DNA of 64,000 nucleotides from Pagrus major (Eukaryota; Chordata; Actinopteri; Spariformes; Sparidae). Below the pieces are notes generated by a model that saw only the letters and a list, made by a program, of their open reading frames with translations, was not told where the DNA came from and ran no database searches. Below, piece by piece: positions 49,171-59,401 of this stretch. Within the stretch, counting starts at the first letter, position 1, and each line of letters opens with the position of its first letter. The stretch spans positions 9,925,697 through 9,989,696 of the forward strand of contig NC_133230.1 in NCBI RefSeq assembly GCF_040436345.1. The letters are read 5' to 3'. Position numbers and translations under genes: made by a program.

Positions 49171-52100
49171 ATGAGAACGTTATTGTTGTTGCTTCTCTTC
49201 TGTCACGTTTCATCACCAGGTAAGATCACATTTTAAATCTTTAAACTCTTTAAACTTCACAGTCCACTTGACTCTTTCCTCCGAGTTTAGTTTCACTTCC
49301 AGTGGCGTAACAAGAAACTGTACTTTGGATGAGTCAGTGCAAAATTAGGTGCACAAGAAAAAAACTAGAATTTCCTCTTGTGGTTTTTTGATGAAATCAT
49401 GAATGATACTATCAATATTATATTGAACTATTTCCTGATTGTATTAATGTCTATTGATGTTGTATTAATGATATATTGATGTTGTATTGGTGATATATCC
49501 CTCAGAATTGGCTTAAATAATTGTCAGCTGCCTGTCTTGTATTTGAGAAAAGTATAGTAAATAAAACACTATTTATTTTTAACATTTTAACTGTTAATTC
49601 ATTAGTACTGAAGGATGCAGTTTTTCAGAGTGATAAAGCATTAGTTAATAGTAACATATAATAGTGTATTTTCTTCACATCAGGGGCAATGCATTTATAT
49701 TGATTCATATTTAAATGAATCAGTGTTTATGCATCACATAGCCTACGATTGAGGCCAGTCCACATGAGGACACGCCCACTGGGTACTTTCCGACGCAGTT
49801 GCTCGATGAATAGTGCTGTTAATTCAGCATCCTGAACCGAGATGAGATAGTGATCACACGGGTCCACAGAGACTCCTTCTGTGTAAATGTCTTTGACTGT
49901 ACTGATCCTCCTGGAAACAAGTGGCCAGCTGTCAGCTGCCTGTCAATGATATCATTCCAGATGTGTTTGAGGTCATTATTTCACACATTTGTTGCTTTTC
50001 CGAAACTAGTTGTGGGCACAGATCCATCAAGCCTTCTCTCTCTGGTCGCAGCTCTTGATTTCATCAGCTGTTCTGTTGGCTTCATAACTTTTTCAAAATC
50101 ACACTCTGAATTGTCTCTAAACCGAGCATGGCTCTCTTTTAGTCCCTCAACTAGGTCAGTGCACTCAGAAACTGATAATGTGTCAAAATCGTTCAACTTA
50201 AATAATTCCCCAAATGTGACGAGTACAAATCTAAACAATTTTGTTTGTATTTGTTGGAGCAGGGACTGAGCCTCAACCTTTGTTTGACCGCTGCTTTCAA
50301 CACACTCTGCAAACACTTGTAATATTACATCGAGTAATATGGTATCGAGTACCCTGCGTGTCTGCTGCTGCTGCCTGTCATGAAACTGTGTATATTGTTC
50401 ACTGTATCAAAGAATGTGCTAACGTGCTGAGAGACGCTGCACAGAGTCCCAAATTCAGTCTGTGAGAGTTTCAGTGGACATTCACGGCTTGAGGAGAAGA
50501 TTGTTTGAGAATTACATGCACACCTCCCAGTTTCCTGACACAACAGAGGCGCAATCAAAACTGAAGCCAACGCACAGAGATGGGTCAAGTTGCAGTGGTT
50601 CAGACACCTGTAATATCTTCTCTGAAACACTTGTGTCCATGAACCTGATTGTCCGTTCTTTTATTTTCCCTGCGTGAACATATCTCACACTAACAGTTAC
50701 AAGTTCACACTTTGTCTCGTCCTTATATTCGTCTGCCATCAGGGCGTAATAGCTGCCTGGTTCAAGGACTTCAGCTTTGATCTTGCACAACAGCAAAGAG
50801 GCTGCTGACTCCAGCAGCTCACTGAACATCTGAGCTCAATAATGTTGATTAATCCAAAAACGACTTTTAGATGGTCCTGATTCGTCTCGATAAATGAATA
50901 GTCCATGGCATCACGGTTCATTGTCTGAGCCATTGTTGTGGCAGTAACGTTACATCGACTGAAAAGCAATGTGTTTACTACATGAATTTTTGTATTTTCT
51001 GTGATAAAATGTATTTTGATCAAACTTGGCTGGGTGGCCCATTACTGGCTACACACCTGCTTCAACTTGATCAGACTGTTTTAACTGAATCATACTGATT
51101 TCATCATATTTCTGAATGTGTATTCATACTGAATGGAGGCTGTTTGTCCTGCACATTACATTTAAAACTTTTGCATTGTGTTCCTTCACAGCAAACACAC
51201 ACACTTCATATCATATTTATATTTCCACTCAGCATCATATTTATGATTAGTGTTATTTATAAGCTCCTTTGTTTGTCCTGCAGTGCTACACTCCGTGAGG
51301 TATTTCATAACTTCATCAACTGGAATCCCAAACCTCCCAGAATTTGTGGCAACAGTAGAAGTTGATGAACTTCTGATTGAGTACTGTGACGGCAACAAAA
51401 GGGTGGATCTAAAACATGAGATTGCTAAATTATTCTTCATAAAGTTTCCTGAGCGGTTGGAGCGGGACAGACGAAAGTGTTTCCATGTTTTGCCAAACTT
51501 CTTCAAAGCCTTGACTAACAGTTTGATGCCTCTCTCCAACCAAAGTGAAGGTACAGTATGTAACATGTTACAGCCTGTTTAACTTTTTACTGTTCTGCAT
51601 CTTAGTTGTAAAGTGACCCAGGGCCTCAAGATACCAATCAGTTCAACCTCTAACATCATTTTACACATAACCTGAAATAGAGATTCATGTAAAGCAAACC
51701 ATCATATCAGTTTGTCTTCAGCGGTCCAGCCACTACCTGTCATTCATCATGTCAACATTAATCAGCTGCTAGTTAGACTTGTTGCTGAAGCTGTTAAACA
51801 CAAACTACTGATAATAATCTGATGATTCATGAACGCATGAAATGTTTCATCTGTGAATCAGTGTTAATTACAGTCTCTGTCTCTGTCTCAGGTGTCCATG
51901 TTTTACAGACGGTGCATGGCTGTGAGTGGGATGATGAGACTGGAGAGGTCAAAGGTTTCGCTCAGTATGGTTATGATGGAGAAGACCTCTTGGTATTGGA
52001 TCTGAATACATTTAAATGGATCGCTCTGAGACCTGAGACTGTCATCGCCAAACTGATATGGGACGCTGATAAAAATTTAAGAGAATTCTATAAGACGTCT

Positions 52101-55100
52101 TTTACTCATATTTTTCCTGAGCGGCTGAAGACGTTTATGAAATATGGGGGGAGCTCTCTGCTAAGAACAGGTAGAATCACCTGACCTGATGTAGTTTATT
52201 AGACACAGTGATCTTCATATAGGCTGCTCAGACTGAACTGTCATTTTATTACTAATCCAACCTGTCTGACATCACCTTTTTTTGTAGTGGTTACATTTGT
52301 TTTAGTCCTGACCAATCACAGACATCTTTGGGTGACATTACTCACCATCAAAGCTCAGACTGTGATGCCACAGTTAGTTTAAGAAAAGTGATTTTACAGT
52401 TTCAGTGTTTTAAAATATAAATATTTCCCCTGAACATTGACACTGTGATTGACGACCTTACTGTGAATCATGAGAACAGACAGACATTGTTCTTCTCTGA
52501 CTGTAGTGAGTGTCTTTAGTGGTGGTGTAGCTCCCTCCTCTGTCTGTATACAGATCATGTGGAGGCTGTGTAGCAGATGTGTTGTTATGTACCCTGTCAT
52601 TATTACACTGTGGTCTGGATACATAGATCACATTACTTGCCCACCATCAACACTGTCCTTCTGCTTTTTTGAAAATCAATATTTAGTCGGCCGACACTAT
52701 TACAAACTGTCACAAGCACATGTGGGCGACATGATTCACATCATGCTGCTGGTTTCACACTATTCCCCTGATCAACAGTTTGCAGCAGTGATGTGCCAAG
52801 AAACATAGTATTGTAACAAAATAGTCAGTGCAGACGAAGCCTGCTAGCAAGTAAAAAAGGATGTATATGATGCATCATTTTTAATATTTTAAAATGTTTG
52901 CAGATGGTTCTTGAGGAAGAAAATGTGTCCAATACATTTGTTCAACATTTGCTTGGAAGCACTTTCACACCTTCTGTTATTGATTCCAAATTTAATTTCT
53001 TCATCTTTCTTTTACCTTGTTTCTTTTCCTCTCTCTCCTCTTTAATATCTCTCTCTTTACTCTCCAGAGCTTCCCTCAGTGTCTCTCCTCCAGAAGACTC
53101 CCTCCTCTCCAGTCAGCTGCCACGCTACAGGTTTCTACCCTCACAGAGCCGCACTCGTCTGGAGGAAAGATGGAGAGGAGCTTCATGAGGAGGTGGACCA
53201 CGGAGAGATCCTCCCCAACCACGATGGAACCTTCCAGATGAGTGTTGACCTGAACCTTTCATCAGTCACACCTGAAGACTGGACGAGGTACGACTGTGTG
53301 TTTCAGTTCTCTGGTGTGAAGGAGGACATCATCACCAAACTGGAGAAAGATCGGATCAGGACCAACTGGGGTAAGAGTGAGACCAGAGGGTGCTGAAGGG
53401 GAGTGCATGGGAATTCATGTTGAAAAAAACAAAAACAGTAAAAATAAACTATTATTGTATTCAACAGTGAAGCCCAGTTACATGACCGTCCTCGTCACTG
53501 CTTCAGTGGTTGTTCTTGCTCTCATTCTCATCGGTGCTGCTGGATTCATCATTTACAAAAAGAAGAAAGGTGAGAGAGAAAAAGGGAAAGATTTCACTAC
53601 TTTGATTTCAGTCTTTGAGTTTCAGTTGAAAAATTGAAACAAGCATCAGTTGCCAGGAAATCAGAGACTGTTGTGCCCACCTCTTCACAGATACCGGTCT
53701 CCAGCACGACGTCATGGCTCAAGCTGCTGCACTCGACGGGCGGACCGTGTCCCGAACAGACAGACCTCTTCTTGTTTCAGCCAGATGCCCTCCATGTTGT
53801 GAGTAGACCTTGTTTTATTCTATTTTATCTGGTGTGACATGCACTTGTGTCAGGATTTGTTTTAGGAAAATACAGTAAATGGAAACTGATAATAGATCAA
53901 TTTTATCGTCAGCGAATAAAACAGTTGATCTGAAGCTCTATAATCATTTTCCCATCGTCACTGATATCTCTTCTGGAAAAAAACAATGACTGTTTGACAT
54001 AATGTGGAACTAATCCCAGAAAATATTATTAACAAATTCATGAATGAATTAGATATTTGTGTGACAGCAATAACACATCATTGAATTTACATACATGGAT
54101 TGTGGATTTTAATTATATTAATTATTATTAATAATCATAAAAGAAAAGATGACATCATCAAAGACAGGTTACATCACCGTGCTGCTGTTTAGGCTGAAGC
54201 TGTTGGGGTTGGCTGCTGCAGGTGTCAGGCCGGAACTCAAATCAGGACTCAGAAGCTGAGGTGTCAGTGAGCATCCCATGATTGCCCCTGTTTTCCAGTT
54301 TACGTGGGGGTTGTGTTGACATAACCAGGGATTACCCAGGACTAGAGTCTGAGAGAGTGATTCAAATAAATATAAGTTCAGGAGTTCCCTATGCTCCTGG
54401 ATCTGCAGTTCCAGTGGTTTTGTAGTGTGAGTGATCATGAATAGTTCTTTGCTGTTGAGGGCTCTGGCTCTGATGGGGCTGACCAGGGGTTCCGATTTTT
54501 ACCCCAATGTCTCCGCCAAACCCCAGTCAATTAAGCTCTCATCGGCCCCGGAATCTATTAGTGCCTCAATTTCAATAGTGGTGGCATGGTGTGTTACCTT
54601 AACTGGCGTCAGGCTGCACGGAGCGAGGTCTGTGGCTGGGGGTTGACTCACCTCCCGGGGTTTTTTGGCCGGACAGGCGGCGACGAGGTGATTAGATTTG
54701 CCGCAGTAAAAGCAGCTGCCCTCCTGCTGGCGTTGTCATCGCTCCTCCGGTGTCAGCCGTGTCCTGCCAAGCTGCATGAGCTCCTCTTCCCTAGCGGTGG
54801 GGGAGGGAAGACAGTGCTCAGGCGGCGAATAACGGGGAGCCTGCCCACCCGGGGCTGGGGAACGTGGAGACCTCTCCGACGTCGAACCACTGCTCCGCGG
54901 TTGCCGGAGCTCACGAACCCGGTTGTCTGTCCGGATGGCAAGCGAAATGAGTGAATCCAGGTCTGCAGGCAGATCCAGTGGCAGCAGCAGCAGCTGCTGG
55001 ATGTGAGCCACCAGCCCCTTCAGGAACACGTCGTACAGGGCGGCGTTATTCCACCCACTCTCCACCGCCAGGGTGCGAAAGCGGATGGCGTAGTCGCACA

Positions 55101-56102
55101 CCGAGTCCCTGCCCTGTGTCAGTCTGCTCAGCTCCCTGGCCTTTTCCCTGTCTGTAGACACTGGGTCAAAAGTCCTCATGAGGGCAGTTTTAAAGTCTGT
55201 GAAGGATGAGCAGAGCGGAGAGTCACGAGCCCACTCAGCGGTGGCCCAAGCTCTGGCTCTCCCTGTCAAGTGGGAAATCATGAATGTTAATTTTGACCTG
55301 TCTGTGATGAAAGCATGCGGGAGCTGTTCAAAGTGTATCAAACAGTCAATAAGAAAAGCCCTGCATTGTCCTGGTTCCCCAGAGAAACGCTCCGGGGGGG
55401 CCAACTTGATTCCCATCCCGGTCATGGGAGCGCCCTGGGTCGGAGCCGCTGCAGCTGCTGGAGACTCCGGCGCCACGGGTGGCCGGGCTGTCTGCCGCAG
55501 GTGGTCCGCCAGCTCCCTCACCTGGGACGAAAGCTGACCTAGCCGAGCCACCATCGCCGTCTGGAACTCCTCCTGACGGGAGATGCGGGCTTCCTGAGCG
55601 TGTAACGTGGCCCACTGCTGAGTCCATACTGGCCAAAGTGTACTGTCAGGACGGAACTCAAATCAGGACTCAGAAGCTGAGGTGTCAGTGAGCAGATTTT
55701 ATTGGAGTCAAAAACCTCTCGACAGAGTGGTCCAAAACAAAAAGGCTGTGAAAACTAACCTAAATGAGTCTCCCAGAAGGGAGAACTTGGCTAAACTGAA
55801 GTTAACAAAAAACACTCCTAAGGAGGAAAATCAAAAGGCTTCAAAACATTAACTTAAACCACTACTAGAAAAAACATTAAAGAAACAAAAACTCTCCTAA
55901 AAGTTGGCGGCTTAACAATACTATACACACTATAACAAAGAACTGAAAATCTCTCCAAGGGAGGCTGACAATAAATGTCAGCAGGTTGTAGTTGTTTCTT
56001 AAAGGCATGTCAGTGCAGGATAAGTGGACTAACAGTGTGTTTTTCCTTACAGCTCCTGACAACAGCTCTGAGCTCTCTGACAAACTGAATGAAGAAACTT
56101 GA
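49171..56102 (+). CDS. MHC class I heavy chain, U-lineage-like (gene 2), complete
   Basis: This is the tandem duplicate of gene 1. Exons: 49171-49219, 51284-51550, 51892-52170, 53068-53370, 53468-53569, 53781-53798, 56053-56102. All junctions are GT-AG, phase 1, and the frame is open for 355 residues. The signal peptide is identical to gene 1. Alpha1 keeps Tyr7 (HSVRYFIT) but has one extra codon and many changes. Alpha2 has Ala143, Ile146, Ser for Tyr159, Phe for Tyr171 and Phe for Cys164. Alpha1 cysteines at about 36 and 67 are shared with genes 1 and 3. Alpha3 is identical in protein to gene 1 and differs by two bases. The tail reads KKKKGARCPPCSPDNSSE, with a CPPC motif not seen in genes 1 or 3. 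Introns 1 and 6 carry a hAT relic and a gypsy insertion. Expression may be reduced, given the damaged promoter (inference). Confidence 0.91.
49289..49302 (+). promoter_or_regulatory. Degenerate ISRE counterpart in gene 2 intron 1
   Basis: AGTTTCACTTCCAG differs from the gene 1 site by T to C in the second TTTC core, which breaks the ISRE consensus. Confidence 0.45.
49790..51030 (-). pseudogene. hAT transposase relic (DUF4371/ZMYM1-like) in gene 2 intron 1
   Basis: Reading the minus strand from about 51020 down, fragments in more than one frame give IETNQDHLKVVFGLINIIE, YYALMADEYKDETKCELVTV, VSVRYVHAGKIKERTIRFMD and LDPSLCVGFSFDCASVVSG. This is the order seen in DUF4371-type hAT transposases (ADE, then LxPxxCVGxxxDxAxxxxG). 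A later section at 50316-49981 (SLLQQIQTKLFRFVLVTFGE, RAATRERRLDGSVP) matches the end of the domain. Frameshifts and stops interrupt it, so it is a pseudogene. It makes intron 1 about 2 kb long, against 0.84 kb in gene 1, where only a stub survives. Confidence 0.78.
53640..53770. other. Intron 5 segment of gene 2 unlike gene 1
   Basis: After the shared start of intron 5, gene 2 carries a GC-richer stretch with several CpGs (for example ACGACGTCATGG, CTCGACGGGCGGACCG) where gene 1 is AT-rich. I do not recognise its origin. It ends at the polypyrimidine tract of exon 6. Confidence 0.4.
54275..55636 (-). pseudogene. Gypsy gag-protease reading frame, broken
   Basis: The gag part (from about 55636 down) contains LAPPERFSGEPGQCRAFLID, HLTGRARAWATAEW, YAIRFRTLAVESGWN and VFLKGL, typical of the retrotransposon Gag domain related to PEG10/RTL genes. 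A zinc knuckle CFYCGKSNHLVAAC (about 54673-54715) and an aspartic protease active site ALIDSGADES (about 54535-54564) follow in the same frame. A stop at 54736-54738 (CGA to TGA type) and one at 54499-54501 interrupt it. The frame then runs into the LTR stub. The 5' part of gag appears without its original start codon. It is non-functional. Confidence 0.85.
55644..56014 (-). repeat. 5' LTR of the intron 6 gypsy element
   Basis: One end (TGTCAGGACGGAACTCAAAT on the + strand) is repeated at 54223, identifying it as the LTR terminus. The other boundary is set by the GCAGG target duplication and is uncertain by a few bases. Confidence 0.7.
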
Positions 56103-57330
56103 CGCGATTCTGGAGAAACATAGTCGATTGTTGAGTCTCATTCCCGGGTCATCAGATACCAGTGCTTTGGGTCGGGCAGCTGTGAAACTCTCAGCCTCTA
56201 TTTCATACGTGTCTTTTGCTGCCATCTAACGGGTGTTTAGTGGTATTATATACAGTATTACAAACAGGGCCGTGACAATTGTATTGTATAGCCTGATTCC
56301 CTTTCAAGCAGATAAAAGAAATATTTTACACACACTGGGTACTTTAAGGAATCCAAGTTTGACTGGTTCTGTCCAAACTGAAACCTTTGTAAGATATATG
56401 TGCTCTGTGGTATTTCTATCTACTTTGGTTCAGTTGTAGTCGAGGAGCTGCTGAATGATTTCAGTGGCATCTCTGTGCAAAGGATCATCGCTATCATGGT
56501 GTTATCTACTGTCTGATCTAGAATAAGTTATAGGTGGTGATTAAAATGTACATGGGGATACATTCTCTGAGCCCTTAACTATCCACTGAGACCAAGATCA
56601 TGTACTGTATATTGACCTCATAGTTGTGGAGCTATTTTTGGGTTTGTCCGTCTAGACAAGCCACACCTACCAGCACCATGTTTACTTCAAAATATGTAAA
56701 TACTATAAATACTTTTGCACTTTTTTACACTTTACATTTTTAGAATAACTACAAGAATTTGAAGAATATATGTTTTTCCTCTCTGTTGAGTTTTTGTAAA
56801 CGCTGAAAAGATTGAATGTCTGAATAATTCTGCACTGTCTCATTACTCTTGTTCTTTTGCTTTTTAATGAAACAAGTCAAGAAAAGAGTTTTCTCTTAAA
56901 TCACTGAGATTAAATCAATGGGCTCCAAACTGTGGAGCTATAAAGAAGGGACAAAATCATTGATGACATGTTGCTGGTACATGAGGGTGAATGTAATCCC
57001 TAAAACTGTAGAGCTAAAAGGGAAGTTCAGTACTTAATAGTAACGTTTGCTGTGTGGAGACATTGTTCACCTGCTGTCTGTTTTTAAAATGTTTCTTCTG
57101 AACATATATGACATCACTTGTTATCGTTCTTTTGTACTTTCTGGGTTTTAATTTCTGTATTACTGTTTCAAGACTAAATTGTCATTAATGTATTTATTTC
57201 TTACCACTGATATTTATGTTACTGGGTTTTGTCCTCTAACTTGTATTTACTAAGTTCTCCTTGTGGTTATAATAATCTCATTCCATTCATTACTGTTCTG
57301 CATATTGCCTGTTGCTCTTGCATTAATAAA
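56103..57330 (+). other. 3' UTR and downstream region of gene 2
   Basis: No gene is recognised. AATAAA at 57325-57330 is a reasonable polyadenylation signal and gives a 3' UTR of about 1.2 kb; another lies near 57533. Confidence 0.5.
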
Positions 57331-57726
57331 GTCTAATGGTATTTTTCACATTAAAGGTGTTTTAATGTTTTCTTTGAATGATCTGAATGGTGTGTGTATA
57401 ATTCTGGTCTATTGAAATAACAGTCATTAAGAACAGGTCTGCGGAAGTGTCATTTTTGAACGGGAAGTAGATTTAGAAGAAAAAAAAGATGTCCTCATGT
57501 GGGGACGATGGGCTTGTTTTACTGTATAACATAATAAAGTCACCAATGTGAAGCAAAGAATAAGAATTGCTTCCGACTCATCTTCTCATGGATGAAGACC
57601 TTCAGCTGCAGTGTTACCTGCGCTGATGAGGATTAGGGATGTGTAAAGTGAAGTTCTGTGTAGGGTTTCTTTAGCAGGATTTTCTGAGCCTCTGGGGAGT
57701 TGTGCTGTGAAAACCCACATAGATCT
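57331..57726. other. Intergenic DNA without recognised genes
   Basis: Nothing identifiable beyond a second AATAAA near 57533. Confidence 0.5.
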
Positions 57727-57875
57727 TCAGAGGGCAGCACGGTGGCTCAGGGGTTAACACTGTGGCTTCACAGCAGAGGGTACTGGGTTTTTTCGGTCCT
57801 CTTTCTGTCCGTGTGAAGTTGCTCATTCTCCCCGTGTCTGCGTGGGTTTTCTCCGGGTGCTCCGGTTTTCCCCAA
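57727..57875 (+). repeat. Dispersed teleost repeat (GGCACGGTGGCTCAG type)
   Basis: The GGGCAGCACGGTGGCTCAGG start, CTCACAGCA-like middle and TCCCCGTGTCTGCGTGGGTT with TCCGGGTGCTCCGG are signatures of a very common fish repeat with a tRNA-like head. This copy is diverged. Confidence 0.7.
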
Positions 57876-59288
57876 ATTTAAAAAATATGCAGCTCATTCA
57901 GGGCAGATCTGATTCCAGTTGCTTGTAAAAGCCCCCATATCATCTGAACGCCCCATTACAGCACATTCCCTCCCATCAGGTGAGATTATTTCCTCTGGTT
58001 ATAAAACTCATCCCTGTAATGGAAAATTATATTACTAGACTCTTGAATGAGAAATGATTAAACTCTTAACACAGTTAGAGACTCGCTGGTGAACATAGCG
58101 GAGCATTCAAACATTAACATGATTACACACTCTTTGGAGTTTATACCTAAAAATGCATTAAACAATCTGTCTGCTCTTGACAGAGAAATATGCCCTGTAG
58201 GTGTATCATATGAGGATAAAAACATAAAAATCAATATAGACTCATTTGTTCTATGTGCAAACATCATTTAATCTCCTGCAAACTGTTGATTTCTTCTCAG
58301 ATCTTCCCAAGCAGTCCTAACCAGCGACCCCATCCAAAAACTGAAAGGACTACATGTTGCCCCCCATCTCCTCCTGCTGTTGTACCTGGATAAAACCAGG
58401 ACAAACTCACACACATAACCAACACAGCTGCCAGGATGATTGGTCTCCCCACACCCAACCTCACAGAGCTGAGCAATATGCCCATTACAACCTCAACTGA
58501 ACCGGCTGGGTTTGCTTTTAAACACATTAATGTATTGTGTGTTTTCAACCACTAGATGGCAGAAACAGGTGTCCAAGAATGAGAACAACAGGTCTAAGTA
58601 AAGCAGAATGAAGTGTAAAGTGCAGAAAACCCAAAATGTCATGTCCCTTATGAGGACGCAGGGTCACAGGAGGTGAATCAAGTCTCAACACAGCAAATGT
58701 TACTATTAATGTGTGTTGTCTGTACTCGTGTTTTTCTTTTAAAGGATTACCTTCAGCCTTGTGAATCAAACCAGCAGTATGAGATGAATGTGGAAATTCT
58801 CAGGTCCTATTCATGTCACAGTAACTACAGACACAGATAGAGGATTAACATGTATTTACATAAAGAGCCGGAGCTTTTTATTAAAAAACAAACATCAGTA
58901 CAAAAGAAATGAAGGAGTGCAAGTGAATCAGACTTTATATACATTCGGTATTCACAGAAATTCAACAGAAAAGAAACAGAAAAAGTAACTTTGCTTTCAG
59001 CTTTTTCAGCTTCTTGTAGTGAATCAAAAATATGTATTCTAATATATTCTAATTCTGATATTTCTGTAGCCATAGTTAGAAGAATATTATAGTGATGCAC
59101 TGAGAGTTTGAATAGAAAAGACATAGTCCATCATGCAATAACAGAACATATTGTAAATTACTGTAAAATATTGTTGTATAGAAAATTATAGTTTTTTCCT
59201 TATTATAAACCAGGTTTAACATTCTTGTTTGTGATTTCAACAAAAGCTGCTATCACCGATTAAATAACATTTGTTTTGTACTTTGTTA
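57876..59288. other. Intergenic DNA between genes 2 and 3
   Basis: I found no recognisable exon. Short open frames near 58089-58271 and 58297-58548 have no family marks. Confidence 0.5.
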
Positions 59289-59294
59289 TTTATT
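59289..59294 (-). terminator. Polyadenylation signal, gene 3
   Basis: TTTATT on the + strand is AATAAA on the coding strand, 108 bp past the gene 3 stop codon. Confidence 0.5.
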
Positions 59295-59401
59295 CATGAT
59301 TTGAACACCAAAAGGCATTTTGTTTTCTTGTCATTGTATTGGTTGTTCCACATGACGTCCCTGTGAGCAGGGCGGTGGGTTTGTCAGTCACGTTTCTGTA
59401 T

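Larger units (their letters stand above)
54223..56014 (-). mobile_element. Ty3/gypsy element, internally deleted, in gene 2 intron 6
   Basis: The element lies on the minus strand, opposite to the host gene. A full 5' LTR (55644-56014) precedes a gag-protease region. About 50 bp of LTR 3' end (TGTCAGGCCGGAACTCAAAT, from 54223) follows directly, so reverse transcriptase, RNase H, integrase and most of the 3' LTR are gone. GCAGG on both sides (54218-54222 and 56015-56019) is a plausible 5-bp target duplication. The LTR carries AATAAA on the minus strand (near 55702). Confidence 0.82.

Noticed and set aside
54586-55542. Plus-strand open frames opposite the gypsy gag
   Set aside because: They are antisense shadows of the GC-rich gag region on the minus strand.
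57727-57875. tRNA gene
   Set aside because: The tRNA-like head belongs to a dispersed repeat and does not fold into a complete cloverleaf by inspection.
58058-59124. Open frames between genes 2 and 3
   Set aside because: They are short, overlap on both strands and show no family motifs.
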